Positions 53,938 through 63,945 of a stretch of DNA of 64,000 nt are shown here, in pieces. Position 1 is the stretch's first letter; every line of letters starts with the position of its first letter. Location of the stretch: contig JAGCDJ010000019.1 in NCBI GenBank assembly GCA_017651185.1, positions 124,001-188,000 on the forward strand, in the 5' to 3' direction. Under the pieces are notes generated by a model that was given only the letters and a program-made list of their open reading frames with translations, did not search any database and had not been told where the DNA came from. Position numbers and translations under genes: made by a program. This stretch comes from Bacteroidales bacterium. Lineage in GTDB: Bacteria; Bacteroidota; Bacteroidia; Bacteroidales; ML635J-15.

Positions 53938-56900
53938 ATGTACAAAATTGAAAGACATCCTATTCTTGAAATCCCCGCAGAAGACCTAGTGGAGTTTCAA
54001 TACGAAGGACAGATAGTTAAAGGTCAGCGTGGTAAGACAATAGCAGCTGCTTTGCATCAGGCGGGATTTCCCGTACACAGCCATAGCTTAGATGGACGTA
54101 ACCGCAGTCTTGAATGTGGTATAGGCAAGTGTGGCGCTTGCGAAATGCTTGTAGATGGCAAGATTCGCCGTATATGCATCACCAAGGTTGATGGTGTTAA
54201 GGAAGTTCGCGAAATACCAAAGGGATATTGCCCGGGTGTAGAGGCAAATCCTCAAAAAGAAGTAAAGATTCATAAGACGACAGTCGCCATAATAGGTGCA
54301 GGACCTGCAGGACTTGCATGCCGTGAAAAACTTAATGAACTTGGCATTCCAAATCTCGTAATCGACAATAATGCATCCATTGGTGGACAGTTCAATATGC
54401 AGACACACCAGTTCTTCTTCTTCGAGAAGGAAAAGAAGTTCGGTGGAATGCGTGGTTTCGACATCGCTAAGACTCTTGCTGGCGACAACCATGATGGCAT
54501 TTTGCTCAACAATACTGTATGGGATTTGCTCGAAGGCAAGCGCATAGCATTGAAGAATGTTGTAAATCAGGAAATCAGTTATGTAGATGCTGAACATCTT
54601 GTAGTGGCAACAGGTGCTGTGCCATTCATGCCAGTATTCGAAAATGACGATGTTCCTGGCGTTTACACTGCAGCAGTTTTCCAGAAGATGATGAACCAGG
54701 AAAATACCTTGCTCGGTAAGCGAGTTCTTACGGTTGGTGCAGGAAACATCGGATATCTGACATCATATCAGGGAATGCAGGCTGGTGCCGAAATCAAGGC
54801 TATCATCGAAGGTATGGACCACGAAGGCGGTTTCCCTGTACAGGCTAACCGTGTACGCCGTCTTGGCATTCCTATCCTTACTTCCCATATATTGTTGAAG
54901 GCAATTCCGAATGACGATTATACAGGAATAAAGGGCGCTGTGATTGCTGAGTGCAAGAACTTCAAGCCGATTCCAGGAACTGAAAAGATTATAGATGACA
55001 TTGACATTATTAATATATGTACAGGTCTTGTTCCAGATGACCAGATTCTGACAAAGGGAAAACATGTCTTTGGCCTTAACACATACGGATGTGGTGATGC
55101 TGTACGCATAGGCGAGGGTACAAGCGCCGTATTGCGTGGTAAGCAGGTTGCATACGAAGTTGCTCAGAATCTTGGCATTCGCATCAATTATGACGAATAT
55201 CTTGAGATTTCTCGTCAATATATTGACTCGCAGCAACATCCGGTACGCGTACTCGACAAACCGAATCTGCCGGAAAATGCCCGTATGCATGAAAAGCCAT
55301 TTGTTCAACTCGACTGTCTATATGGCTTCGCATGTAATCCATGTTCGTTCTCATGTCCGCAGGGTGCAATCACAAAGTCGAGCACAAATACAACTCCAGT
55401 TGTCGATTACAACAAGTGTATTGGTTGTATGCAGTGCGTTAACCATTGCCCGGGACTTGCAATTTTCGGTTACGACCTGAACAAGAATACGCTCTTCCTG
55501 CCTGTTGAATATGATGTTGAAGAAGGTAAGGAGGTATTCCTTGTTGACAACAATGGAAAGCCAGTGGGCGAGGGTGTCATCGAGAAGGTTTTACGCAAGG
55601 AAAACAAGACTCATGTGGTACGCGTGAAGGCAACTACAATTTCGGGCGAACAACTTACAGCAGCTCGTGGTTTTATCTTAAAGGAACGCTATCCGAAACC
55701 ATTGGAGTTTAAGGGTTTGCATGATGTTGACAGCGAAATGTATGTTTGCCACTGCGAAGATGTTGACATTAAGACCATACTTGCTGTAATAGGTGACCGC
55801 AAATACATATCGGTTGACGAGTTGAAGCACATTACCCGTATGGGTATGGGACCTTGCCGTGGAAAACGCTGTGTATCGCGTGCCCGTCAGATTTTGCGCG
55901 CACATGGAATAGAATTGGTTGGCGAATCGTCACCGCGTGCACCATTAGCAAATCAGGTAACTTTGGGCGACCTCTATAATCCTAATGCAAAGGAAGTTTA
56001 TGTATTCCCCAAAGGTCACGATGTTCGCAAGGAAGAAGTAAAAGTTTTGGTTGCTGGTGGTGGTATGGCTGGTAGTGCTGCTTTCCGCTACTTTGCTGAG
56101 GCAGGAATGAAACCAGTATTGATTAACTACGACCGTGGTTCGTCATGGCGTTGCATCGGTGGTGGTCGTCCAGCATTCTCGAATCCTGACATTTCCGATA
56201 TTGCAAACCATAACCTTGAAATTTTCAAGGAAATACAGTCGGTTCACAACATCGACTTCAAGATGACCAAGTATGTAAATCTCGTACACGATGATGCTAC
56301 ATATAAGGCACTTGATGCTTCGCGTGCATGGAGCGATGCCTATATGATTGAAAAGAAGGATTTCCGCAACGAGATTTCTCCATTGTGGAATATGGATAGC
56401 AATGTATATAGTCATGCTCTCATTTCAAACAACTGCTGGCAGGCAACTCCAGGTCGTACAATCGACTATGTAAGAAGCATTGCTGTACAGAATGGTGGTC
56501 GCCTGATGGAAGACTGCGAATTGTTGTCGGTATACAAGAACGGCGATAAGTTTGTTGCTCTTGTTCGTACACACGACAAGCAGTTTGTTGAGTTCACATG
56601 CGAACACTTTGTCAATTCGCTTGGTTGGGGCGCTGAGAAATTTACCGATATGCTTGGTATTGATACTCAGTTGTATCCAGTTAAGCATCAGGCATTTATT
56701 ACAAGGCGTTTGCCGAACCTTGGAAAGGCAGGAGATTCTCTGGATATGATAATCGACCGTCGTCATTACAAGGGCTTCAGTGCAGTATATGGACAGCAGT
56801 TCTTGCATACTGGACAGATAATCGGTTGTGCTTCACCCGATTGCGATGCTTTCGAGGCTCGTCAGAACTTGAAGTATAACAGCAAGGAATTCCTTGAGAT

Positions 56901-57162
56901 CGTCAGCGAAGTATTTGCAGACTGGATTCCTAACCTTGCATCTGTCGGTTTCCACGCTGTATGGGCTGGTTACTACATGGAACCTCGCTACATTGTTGAC
57001 CCGGAAGTCGGTATGCTGACAGGTTTGCGTGGACATGGATTTATGCTCGGTCAGTATCTTGCAAAGATTTATGTTGACAAATATCTCGGCAAACCGGTTC
57101 CTGGCTACATGAAAGACCTTGCTCTCAGCGGAAAGGGACTTAGCGAAAATGCTTTCAAATAG
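53938..57162 (+). CDS. Fused iron-sulfur/FAD oxidoreductase (sarcosine/proline oxidase-type)
   Basis: The 1074-residue protein joins what are usually separate subunits. Order: a 2Fe-2S Fer2_4 domain (about 18-100; CGIGKCGAC with a later Cys), a pyridine-nucleotide-disulfide-type FAD domain (about 117-420; AIIGAGPAGLAC), a ferredoxin with two 4Fe-4S sites (CNPCSFSC...CIGCMQCVNHCP, about 462-510), a BFD-like 2Fe-2S domain (VCHCED...GPCRGKRC, about 601-645), and a DAO-type FAD domain (about 700-1060; LVAGGGMAGSA). This matches heteromeric sarcosine, proline or hydroxyproline dehydrogenases in one chain. It probably oxidises an amino acid or amine and passes electrons to a carrier. The substrate is not readable from the sequence. 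Confidence 0.8.
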   Translation: MYKIERHPILEIPAEDLVEFQYEGQIVKGQRGKTIAAALHQAGFPVHSHSLDGRNRSLECGIGKCGACEMLVDGKIRRICITKVDGVKEVREIPKGYCPGVEANPQKEVKIHKTTVAIIGAGPAGLACREKLNELGIPNLVIDNNASIGGQFNMQTHQFFFFEKEKKFGGMRGFDIAKTLAGDNHDGILLNNTVWDLLEGKRIALKNVVNQEISYVDAEHLVVATGAVPFMPVFENDDVPGVYTAAVFQKMMNQENTLLGKRVLTVGAGNIGYLTSYQGMQAGAEIKAIIEGMDHEGGFPVQANRVRRLGIPILTSHILLKAIPNDDYTGIKGAVIAECKNFKPIPGTEKIIDDIDIINICTGLVPDDQILTKGKHVFGLNTYGCGDAVRIGEGTSAVLRGKQVAYEVAQNLGIRINYDEYLEISRQYIDSQQHPVRVLDKPNLPENARMHEKPFVQLDCLYGFACNPCSFSCPQGAITKSSTNTTPVVDYNKCIGCMQCVNHCPGLAIFGYDLNKNTLFLPVEYDVEEGKEVFLVDNNGKPVGEGVIEKVLRKENKTHVVRVKATTISGEQLTAARGFILKERYPKPLEFKGLHDVDSEMYVCHCEDVDIKTILAVIGDRKYISVDELKHITRMGMGPCRGKRCVSRARQILRAHGIELVGESSPRAPLANQVTLGDLYNPNAKEVYVFPKGHDVRKEEVKVLVAGGGMAGSAAFRYFAEAGMKPVLINYDRGSSWRCIGGGRPAFSNPDISDIANHNLEIFKEIQSVHNIDFKMTKYVNLVHDDATYKALDASRAWSDAYMIEKKDFRNEISPLWNMDSNVYSHALISNNCWQATPGRTIDYVRSIAVQNGGRLMEDCELLSVYKNGDKFVALVRTHDKQFVEFTCEHFVNSLGWGAEKFTDMLGIDTQLYPVKHQAFITRRLPNLGKAGDSLDMIIDRRHYKGFSAVYGQQFLHTGQIIGCASPDCDAFEARQNLKYNSKEFLEIVSEVFADWIPNLASVGFHAVWAGYYMEPRYIVDPEVGMLTGLRGHGFMLGQYLAKIYVDKYLGKPVPGYMKDLALSGKGLSENAFK

Positions 57163-57185
57163 AAAATTGCAATAATGTAAGATAG

Positions 57186-57209
57186 AAAAGGGCGGTAATT
57201 CGCCCTTTT
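57186..57209 (+). terminator. Rho-independent terminator after the oxidoreductase gene
   Basis: AAAAGGGCG (57186-57194) pairs with CGCCCTTTT (57201-57209) around a 6-base loop, followed by more T. It isolates the oxidoreductase gene from the 7TM-HD gene. Confidence 0.88.
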
Positions 57210-57272
57210 TTTGTATGTCTTCAATCAAAAGTCGTAAATATTTATTACCTTTACGGCGTTTTATAATTTCGA

Positions 57273-59357
57273 ATGATGAAAAACAAGAATAAATTGATAA
57301 TCATAATATTGCTGTATGCTATTAGTGTTGCAGCATCCGTTTTTATTTTCCCTACGGATAACCAGTTTGAATATTCATACGATAAGGGCACACAATGGCT
57401 ATATGACGACCTTTATGCGCCATACGATTTTGCAATATGTCGCTCGCAGGAAGATATACAAGCGGAAAAGGATAGCATAGTTGCTGATTTCATACCATAT
57501 TATGGGTTTGATACGGTGGCGCCATTGAGTTTCATTTCATCATATAGAGGTCTTGTTGAAAAGGCAACTAGCGAAAAACTTCACATTGCTGAAAATGATG
57601 TCTTGTCGTTTACTGATGCGTTCCAAAGCAAACTTATTGCTATATACAAAAGAGGCGTTATTCAGCCATCGTTACTTGCGGAATACAAAAATGCGGGAAA
57701 TAAGATTCGTGTTGTAAAGAATAATGTGAGTGAATTTGAACTTGTCGATAATTTTTACACTAAAGAATCTGCAAAATCAGAAATCCGTGACATATACAAT
57801 AGTTTTTCCAATATTTATGAAACCGACTCAATGTCTGGTTTTGTTGTAAGAGACCTTATCTCCAAGACGGAGTTTGTTGTAAATTTGGCTATTGATGAGG
57901 ATTTGAACGAATTGTATCTGCAGGATAGGTTGGGGGCTGTTTCTCCGATGTCTGGCATGGTACACAAGGGTGAACTTATTATCTCGAAAGGCAAGATGGT
58001 TGACGATCATTCCAAGCTTCTGCTCGATTCGTACAAGATGCAATTCGAGAACACTACAGGACGAAAGTCATTCTGGTTGGTGGAACTTGGCGTATTGATA
58101 ATCTTATTGATTATTTATGCAAATATTCTCTACTATTCACTAAAATTTGGCAGAAAGAAGAAGTGGGGCGTGACCGAGAATGTGTTTGTACTTTCGCTCA
58201 TGCTGCTGATTTTCTTAGTGACATTCCTTGTATTCAAGTATTCGACAGTAAGCATTAATATTGTGCCGTTTGCACTTGTGCCGCTGTTGCTTGTGACTTT
58301 CATCGATTTTGACATCTCGTTCCTCATTCATCTTATTACAATTTTTGTGGTAAGTTTCTTCGCTGCCAATAGGTTTGAGTTTGTTTTCATACAGACAATT
58401 GCAGGGCTGATTGGTATGTTCAGTTTGCGCAATACCTCAAAGCGTCAGCAGATATTTATCAGCATGATTGTTGTGTTTATAGCATACGCACTGTTGCATA
58501 CGGGATTTTCGCTGATGCGACTCGGAACATTCTCGGAACAGGAACTGGAGGAATTCATGTATTATGGCATTTCATCGGCTATGTTGCTTTTGTATTTGCC
58601 ATTTGTCTTCATATTCGAGAAGATTTTCGGTTTCATTTCTGGCTTTACCTTGGTGGAACTTTGCGATACAAACAACGAGGCATTGCGCGAGTTGTCGGAA
58701 AAAGCGCCGGGAACATTCCAGCATTCGGTCATGCTGTCTAATTTGTCGGAGGCAATAGTACGCGAAATAGGAGGAAAACCATTACTCGCCCGTGCTGGTG
58801 CATTGTACCACGACATTGGCAAGACATACGCTCCAGAGTATTTTATCGAAAACCAGAATGGTGGTAAAAACATTCACGAAGGACTTCCTTTCGAGGAATC
58901 GGCCCAAATGATTATTGCGCATGTAAGCAAGGGCGTTGAGTTGGCAAAGAAATACAAGTTGCCACCGCAGATAGTGGATTTCATTGAGCAGCATCATGGA
59001 ACATCGTTGACGCGCTATTTCTATTATTCGTGGAAAAATGCAAATCCCGATAAGACTCCAGATATTTCCAAATTCCAGTATGCAGGACCAAAACCGCAGT
59101 CTGTTGAACTTATTGCAACGATGATGGCCGATTCTGTGGAGGCGGCGGCAAGAACCTTGAAGGTTTATTCGCACGAGTCGATTTCTGCTCTTGTGAACAA
59201 TATCGTTGAGGCGCAGTTTAAGGACGGGCAGTACGATGATGTTGACATAACCATGAAACAGATTGGCAAGGCAAAGCAAATTCTGATTTCCAAGATAGAG
59301 AACATTTACCATTCAAGGATTGAATATCCCGAACTAAACAGCGAGGCCAAACAATAA
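57273..59357 (+). CDS. 7TM-HD phosphodiesterase, PgpH type
   Basis: The 694 residues open with one transmembrane helix (about 7-26), an extracytoplasmic 7TMR-HDED domain to about 260, a block of about seven helices (270-465), and a C-terminal cytoplasmic HD domain with FQHSVMLS near 483, ALYHDIGKT near 510 and IEQHHG near 572. PgpH-like proteins hydrolyse cyclic di-AMP to pApA. Length and layout are normal for the family. It is followed 27 bases later by a TonB-dependent receptor gene, probably in one transcript. Confidence 0.88.
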   Translation: MMKNKNKLIIIILLYAISVAASVFIFPTDNQFEYSYDKGTQWLYDDLYAPYDFAICRSQEDIQAEKDSIVADFIPYYGFDTVAPLSFISSYRGLVEKATSEKLHIAENDVLSFTDAFQSKLIAIYKRGVIQPSLLAEYKNAGNKIRVVKNNVSEFELVDNFYTKESAKSEIRDIYNSFSNIYETDSMSGFVVRDLISKTEFVVNLAIDEDLNELYLQDRLGAVSPMSGMVHKGELIISKGKMVDDHSKLLLDSYKMQFENTTGRKSFWLVELGVLIILLIIYANILYYSLKFGRKKKWGVTENVFVLSLMLLIFLVTFLVFKYSTVSINIVPFALVPLLLVTFIDFDISFLIHLITIFVVSFFAANRFEFVFIQTIAGLIGMFSLRNTSKRQQIFISMIVVFIAYALLHTGFSLMRLGTFSEQELEEFMYYGISSAMLLLYLPFVFIFEKIFGFISGFTLVELCDTNNEALRELSEKAPGTFQHSVMLSNLSEAIVREIGGKPLLARAGALYHDIGKTYAPEYFIENQNGGKNIHEGLPFEESAQMIIAHVSKGVELAKKYKLPPQIVDFIEQHHGTSLTRYFYYSWKNANPDKTPDISKFQYAGPKPQSVELIATMMADSVEAAARTLKVYSHESISALVNNIVEAQFKDGQYDDVDITMKQIGKAKQILISKIENIYHSRIEYPELNSEAKQ

Positions 59358-59384
59358 AAAGTGTTTGTTTGAGTTATAGGGAAT

Positions 59385-61802
59385 ATGCGTAGGTTTTTAC
59401 TTGTATTGTTGCTGACATTTGTCGCTTGCGTGGCGTTTTCGCAGAACGCCACCTATTTCGGTTATGTCCGCGATGCAAACAAGAAACCTGTTGAATTTGC
59501 CAATGTGATGGTCGTAGGTTCTAATGCAGGAACAACAACAGATGCCACTGGTTATTTTGAGTTGAGTGTCCCGTCTGGCAAGGATGTTGAGATACAAATA
59601 TCTTTCCTAGGTTATGAACCTTTTACGCAGAAAGTCAATTTGAAACCGGATGAACGCAAGCAAGTTACGGCAATCCTTACCGAAGGTGCTGTCATGCTTC
59701 CTACGGCCGATATTGGTGCTACAAGTGAAAGACATGTGTCTGGTACGCGACTTAACCCGCAGATTTCCATGAAGATACCAACGACTGGCGGTTTCGAGGA
59801 CATATTGAAGGCGTTGCCATCGGTGTCGTCAAACAACGAACTTAGTTCACAGTACAATGTGCGCGGCGGTAACTTCGATGAAAACCTTGTCTTTGTGAAC
59901 GATGTGGAGATTTACCGTCCTCAACTTATCCGTTCGGGACAGCAGGAGGGGCTTAGTTTCATAAATTCCGATATGGTTTCGTCGATTTTGTTCTCGGCAG
60001 GTGCTTTCGAATCGAAGTATGGCGACAAAATGTCATCGGTGCTTGATATAAAATACAAGAAACCAACCGAGTTTGGCGCATCGATAATGGCTAGTTTGCT
60101 TGGCGCAAATGCCCATGTAGAGGGAACAAGCAAAAACCATCTTTTCCGCTACAATCTTGGTGTAAGGTACAAGACTTCGAAGTATTTGCTTGCTTCCATG
60201 GATGTTTCCGGTCACTATGACCCCTCGTACATAGATGGTCAGGCATACCTGATATATACGATCAGCGAAAAGTTGGAACTCAATTTTCTGGGAAACTACA
60301 GCAACAACAGGTACAAATATATTCCTCTTGACGGCGAAACTTCATTTGGAACTGTCAGCGATGCTCTTAAGGTAAGGACATATTTCGAAGGGCAGGAAGT
60401 AGATAAGTTTAACAACGGAACGGCTGCGTTGTCGGCAATTTATTCTCCAAACAACAATTTGAGTCTCAAATTCATAGCATCTGGATACTATACCAACGAA
60501 GCGGAAACATACGACATACTTGCCCAGTATTATCTAAACGAAATTGACCAGCAACTTGGTGAGACGACTGGAGATAGCGTGTCAAATATAGGAGTCGGTT
60601 CTTTCCTCGACCATGCCCGCAATTACTACGAAGGATATGTCATTTCAGCAAAGCACATTGGAACATTTATAAAAGGCGAGAACAAGTTGGACTGGGGCGT
60701 GCAGACCAATTACGAGAACTATTCGTATAAGGTGCACGAATGGACGATGAATGATTCGGCGGACTATTCGTTGCCGTATTCCGAAAACATGGTGTTGCTG
60801 TATCAGACCGACATTGCCAACATCGGATTGCAAAGTGTACGTGCGTCGGCATACATTCAGGATTCGTATATGTTCAAGACCGATGCTGCCGATGTGTCGT
60901 TGGGTGGTGGTGTCAGACTGAACTACTGGACTTTTAACAAGCAGTTTCTTGCAAGTCCTCGACTCAATTTTAGCGTGAAACCAAAAACATGGAAGCAGGA
61001 TTTCGTATTCCGTTTTGCAACAGGACTTTATCATCAGCCACCAACAATTAAGGAAGCCCGTAGAATCAGTGACGGTACTCTTAACGAAAACATTAAGGCG
61101 CAGTCGTCAGTGCAGGCTGTTGTCGGTATGGACTATAATTTCCTTGCTTGGGGACGTCCGTTCAAGTTGGTTGCCGAGGCGTATTATAAATATATGTACA
61201 ATTTGAATCCATACAATGTCGACAATGTGCAGATAAAATATTATGGTGAAAATATAGCACACGGTTATGCTTACGGATTGGAGGCAAAGGTAAATGGTGA
61301 ATTTGTGCCGGGAACCGAATCGTGGATTAGTTTGGGTTTGATGCGTACATACGAGGATATCGAAAACGATTTTTACACACAAACTGTTGAGGGTGTTGTA
61401 GATACTGTATATCCTGGATATATTCCTCGCCCGACAGACCAACTTGTGAATTTTGGAATTTTCTTTCAGGACTATATACCTAAAGCGCCGACATGGAAGG
61501 TTTTCCTGAGTTTGCATTTGTGCACAGGACTTCCGTATGGACCGCCCAATTCGGAACGTTATCTGGCAACAGGACGCATGAAAGCATACAGGCGTGTTGA
61601 TTTTGGAATTTCAAAGCAGTTTAATTTTAAAAAGGCAGACTGGATTAAGGATTTCTGGATTTCGCTCGAAGTGTTCAACTTGCTTAATACCAAGAATGAA
61701 ATCTCGCACACTTGGATTACTGATATTCGGGGAAGGGAATATGCAGTGCCGTCTTATCTTACAGGAATCCGTCCGAACTTGAAAATTGTTATCAAATTTT
61801 AG
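59385..61802 (+). CDS. TonB-dependent outer membrane receptor
   Basis: The 805 residues have a signal peptide (1-19), a carboxypeptidase-regulatory-like beta domain (about 22-100; GYVRDANKKPVEFANVMVVG), a plug domain (about 115-225; YNVRGGNFDENLVFVNDVEIYRP), and a long beta-barrel ending in an aromatic residue (NLKIVIKF). It imports an unknown ligand through the outer membrane with energy from TonB. No SusD-like partner follows, so it is not a typical polysaccharide-use pair. Confidence 0.9.
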   Translation: MRRFLLVLLLTFVACVAFSQNATYFGYVRDANKKPVEFANVMVVGSNAGTTTDATGYFELSVPSGKDVEIQISFLGYEPFTQKVNLKPDERKQVTAILTEGAVMLPTADIGATSERHVSGTRLNPQISMKIPTTGGFEDILKALPSVSSNNELSSQYNVRGGNFDENLVFVNDVEIYRPQLIRSGQQEGLSFINSDMVSSILFSAGAFESKYGDKMSSVLDIKYKKPTEFGASIMASLLGANAHVEGTSKNHLFRYNLGVRYKTSKYLLASMDVSGHYDPSYIDGQAYLIYTISEKLELNFLGNYSNNRYKYIPLDGETSFGTVSDALKVRTYFEGQEVDKFNNGTAALSAIYSPNNNLSLKFIASGYYTNEAETYDILAQYYLNEIDQQLGETTGDSVSNIGVGSFLDHARNYYEGYVISAKHIGTFIKGENKLDWGVQTNYENYSYKVHEWTMNDSADYSLPYSENMVLLYQTDIANIGLQSVRASAYIQDSYMFKTDAADVSLGGGVRLNYWTFNKQFLASPRLNFSVKPKTWKQDFVFRFATGLYHQPPTIKEARRISDGTLNENIKAQSSVQAVVGMDYNFLAWGRPFKLVAEAYYKYMYNLNPYNVDNVQIKYYGENIAHGYAYGLEAKVNGEFVPGTESWISLGLMRTYEDIENDFYTQTVEGVVDTVYPGYIPRPTDQLVNFGIFFQDYIPKAPTWKVFLSLHLCTGLPYGPPNSERYLATGRMKAYRRVDFGISKQFNFKKADWIKDFWISLEVFNLLNTKNEISHTWITDIRGREYAVPSYLTGIRPNLKIVIKF

Positions 61803-61862
61803 ATGTTATCATAAAATTAAATTAAAAGTAGCGTAGTATATTCCAGTTGAGAAAAATAACTT

Positions 61863-61870
61863 TAACTTTG
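61863..61870 (+). promoter_or_regulatory. -7 element for the OmpH-like gene
   Basis: TAACTTTG matches TAnnTTTG 26 bases before the ATG at 61897. A TTG at 61847 is only 13 bases away, too close for a -33 box, so only the -7 part is supported. Confidence 0.45.
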
Positions 61871-61896
61871 CACGGATTTATTATAACGAAAATAAA

Positions 61897-62718
61897 ATGG
61901 AAGATTTTAATAACGAAGAAAAGCATCTGCCGAGTGTTGAAGAGCAGATAGCACAGATAGAAAGGGAAATGCATGCTGAAAATTCAGTTCCTGAACCAGA
62001 ACTGCCACAGCAACCTGCTGAGCAAGAACCAACATACGAATCATGCGAAGCAAAACCAAAAAAATGCAACTGCGGAATGTGCGCAGGTTTGTGCGGTATA
62101 ATCTTAGGTCTTGCAGCAATCATACTTTTCGTGTTGATGTTTACTGGTGTTATTAGTCCTAAGAACGCGTCAAACGAAGAACCTAAAGTTGAAGAAACTA
62201 TTTTTGATAAGCCGGTAGGTGATGCAGAAGCAGAGGATATTGCATATATTGACCTTGATACTTTGCTGCTTACTTACAACTATGCCATAAAGTTGCAGGA
62301 AGACCTTGCAATGGAGCAGAAGAAAGCAGAAGGAACGATTCAGTCGCGTATGAAGAAGTTTGAAAGCATGTACAATGCTTATATGGAAAAAGCACGTACT
62401 GGAATGTTCCTGAGTGCTGCCAGCCAGCAGGCGCAACAGAGTGAACTCGAAAAGGAGCAGGCTGCTATTGAAAACTTGCAGGCAACTCTTTCTGCCCAGC
62501 TCCTTGAAAAGCAAAGCGCTATGAACCAGGAAATATACGACTCAGTAATTAACTTTGTAAACATTTATGCTGATGGTCGCTTCAAGATTGTTCTTGGTAA
62601 CATGGGTGGAGTTACAGTTGTTTATTCGCAGCAAGGCATGAACATAACTGCTGATGTGGTTGCAAAACTCAACCAGCGTTATGGCGGTATCCTCGAAAAT
62701 GAAACAAAAACAGAATAA
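61897..62718 (+). CDS. Membrane-anchored OmpH/Skp-like protein
   Basis: The N-terminal 55 residues are acidic and lie before a Cys-rich patch (KKCNCGMCAGLCG) and one transmembrane helix (about 62-90). The rest is outside: a beta strand IAYIDLDTLL near 115, a long charged coiled coil (about 125-215) and a closing KIVLGNMGGVTVVYS. The strand-coiled coil-strand layout fits OmpH/Skp periplasmic chaperones, but the anchor and cytoplasmic tail are unusual since Skp is normally soluble. The gene is three bases before the glycosyltransferase gene. Confidence 0.7.
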   Translation: MEDFNNEEKHLPSVEEQIAQIEREMHAENSVPEPELPQQPAEQEPTYESCEAKPKKCNCGMCAGLCGIILGLAAIILFVLMFTGVISPKNASNEEPKVEETIFDKPVGDAEAEDIAYIDLDTLLLTYNYAIKLQEDLAMEQKKAEGTIQSRMKKFESMYNAYMEKARTGMFLSAASQQAQQSELEKEQAAIENLQATLSAQLLEKQSAMNQEIYDSVINFVNIYADGRFKIVLGNMGGVTVVYSQQGMNITADVVAKLNQRYGGILENETKTE

Positions 62719-62721
62719 CTC

Positions 62722-63945
62722 ATGAATTTTGCAGAGTTTTATGCCGCAAGGTACTCTGTAGCACCAAAGATATTTAGCAGTAATCCCCGCAGCGATACGG
62801 GGATTATTGTTGTAATACCATGCTACGACGACGATTTCGTTTTCAAAACCTTGCAGTCGTTAGATTCTGCTGATAAACCTCAATGTTCGATTGAGGTTAT
62901 TGTTGTTGTCAATTCTGCCGAGGATACAAGCAAAACTATTGTCGAGAAAAATAAACGCATATTTGCTGAACTTTCGCAAAATGGCGTGTATTCCAATTTT
63001 AGACTTTTACCATATATAATAGAAGGTGTGCCGCACAAGATTGCAGGTGTAGGCAACGCTCGCAAGGTTGGCATGGACGAGGCAGTTTGGCGCTATGTTT
63101 CGATAGAAAACCCTCAAGGCATAATTGTTTCGCTCGATTCCGATTGCCTTGTCTCAAAATGTTATTTCACAAAGATTTACGAGCGCTTTTGTGTTTCGAA
63201 AGACCGACCAAATGCATGTACTTTGCAGTTTCGGCATAATTTTGATGAGGCGTTATACTCTAAGCAGGAGATAGATGCTTGCCGTAGATATGAGATGTAC
63301 TTGCGCTATTTCCGTTTGGCACAGAAAGTCGCAGGAATTCCCCAATGTCTTCATACCATAGGTTCTTGCTTTGCTGTGACGGCAGAAGCATACGCCAAAA
63401 TGGGAGGGATGGCGCGTAGGCAAGCAGGCGAGGATTTCTATTTCTTGCAGAAACTGGCCCTGCAGTCAAAAGTGGCATCAGTTGACGAACCTATTGTTTT
63501 TCCCGCACCATCTGTATCCGAGCGAGTTCCTTTTGGAACCGGTCGTTCAGTGAAGAAAATAATTGATACGGGGTTGTGCAAAGTGTATAATTTTGGTTTA
63601 TTTCTACTGCTCAGAAATTTTTACTCCGAATTTCCGAATCTTTATGATGGTAATTGCCAAGTTCCAAAGGAAGTGCTCGATTTTGTGGGTGAGCAAAAGT
63701 TCTCTTTTTTGGTAGATGAGTGCCGTAGAAACACTTCAGACATGAAAAGTTTTGTGAAGCGTATGTTTTCTCGTTTTGATGTCTTTTTTATGATTCGCTT
63801 CCTAAATAGTTTCGACGAAACATCAGTTTTCCCACCAAAGGATGTACAAGATGTTGTAGCAGAGTTGCTTGAGAATTATTCCGTTGATGTTAAAGGTAGT
63901 TTCTACGACGAAATTCTTGCGCTTGATTGTAGCGTTTCCAATTAA
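62722..63945 (+). CDS. Family 2 glycosyltransferase
   Basis: The 407 residues have a GT-A fold: GIIVVIPCYDDDFVFKTLQSL near 28, IIVSLDSDCLV near 135 (the DxD-type metal site) and GEDFYFLQKLA near 237. The C-terminal 100 residues are helical. It probably transfers a sugar to a surface glycan or lipid; the acceptor is unknown. It has no transmembrane segment. Coupling with the OmpH-like gene upstream is suggested by the three-base gap. Confidence 0.85.
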   Translation: MNFAEFYAARYSVAPKIFSSNPRSDTGIIVVIPCYDDDFVFKTLQSLDSADKPQCSIEVIVVVNSAEDTSKTIVEKNKRIFAELSQNGVYSNFRLLPYIIEGVPHKIAGVGNARKVGMDEAVWRYVSIENPQGIIVSLDSDCLVSKCYFTKIYERFCVSKDRPNACTLQFRHNFDEALYSKQEIDACRRYEMYLRYFRLAQKVAGIPQCLHTIGSCFAVTAEAYAKMGGMARRQAGEDFYFLQKLALQSKVASVDEPIVFPAPSVSERVPFGTGRSVKKIIDTGLCKVYNFGLFLLLRNFYSEFPNLYDGNCQVPKEVLDFVGEQKFSFLVDECRRNTSDMKSFVKRMFSRFDVFFMIRFLNSFDETSVFPPKDVQDVVAELLENYSVDVKGSFYDEILALDCSVSN

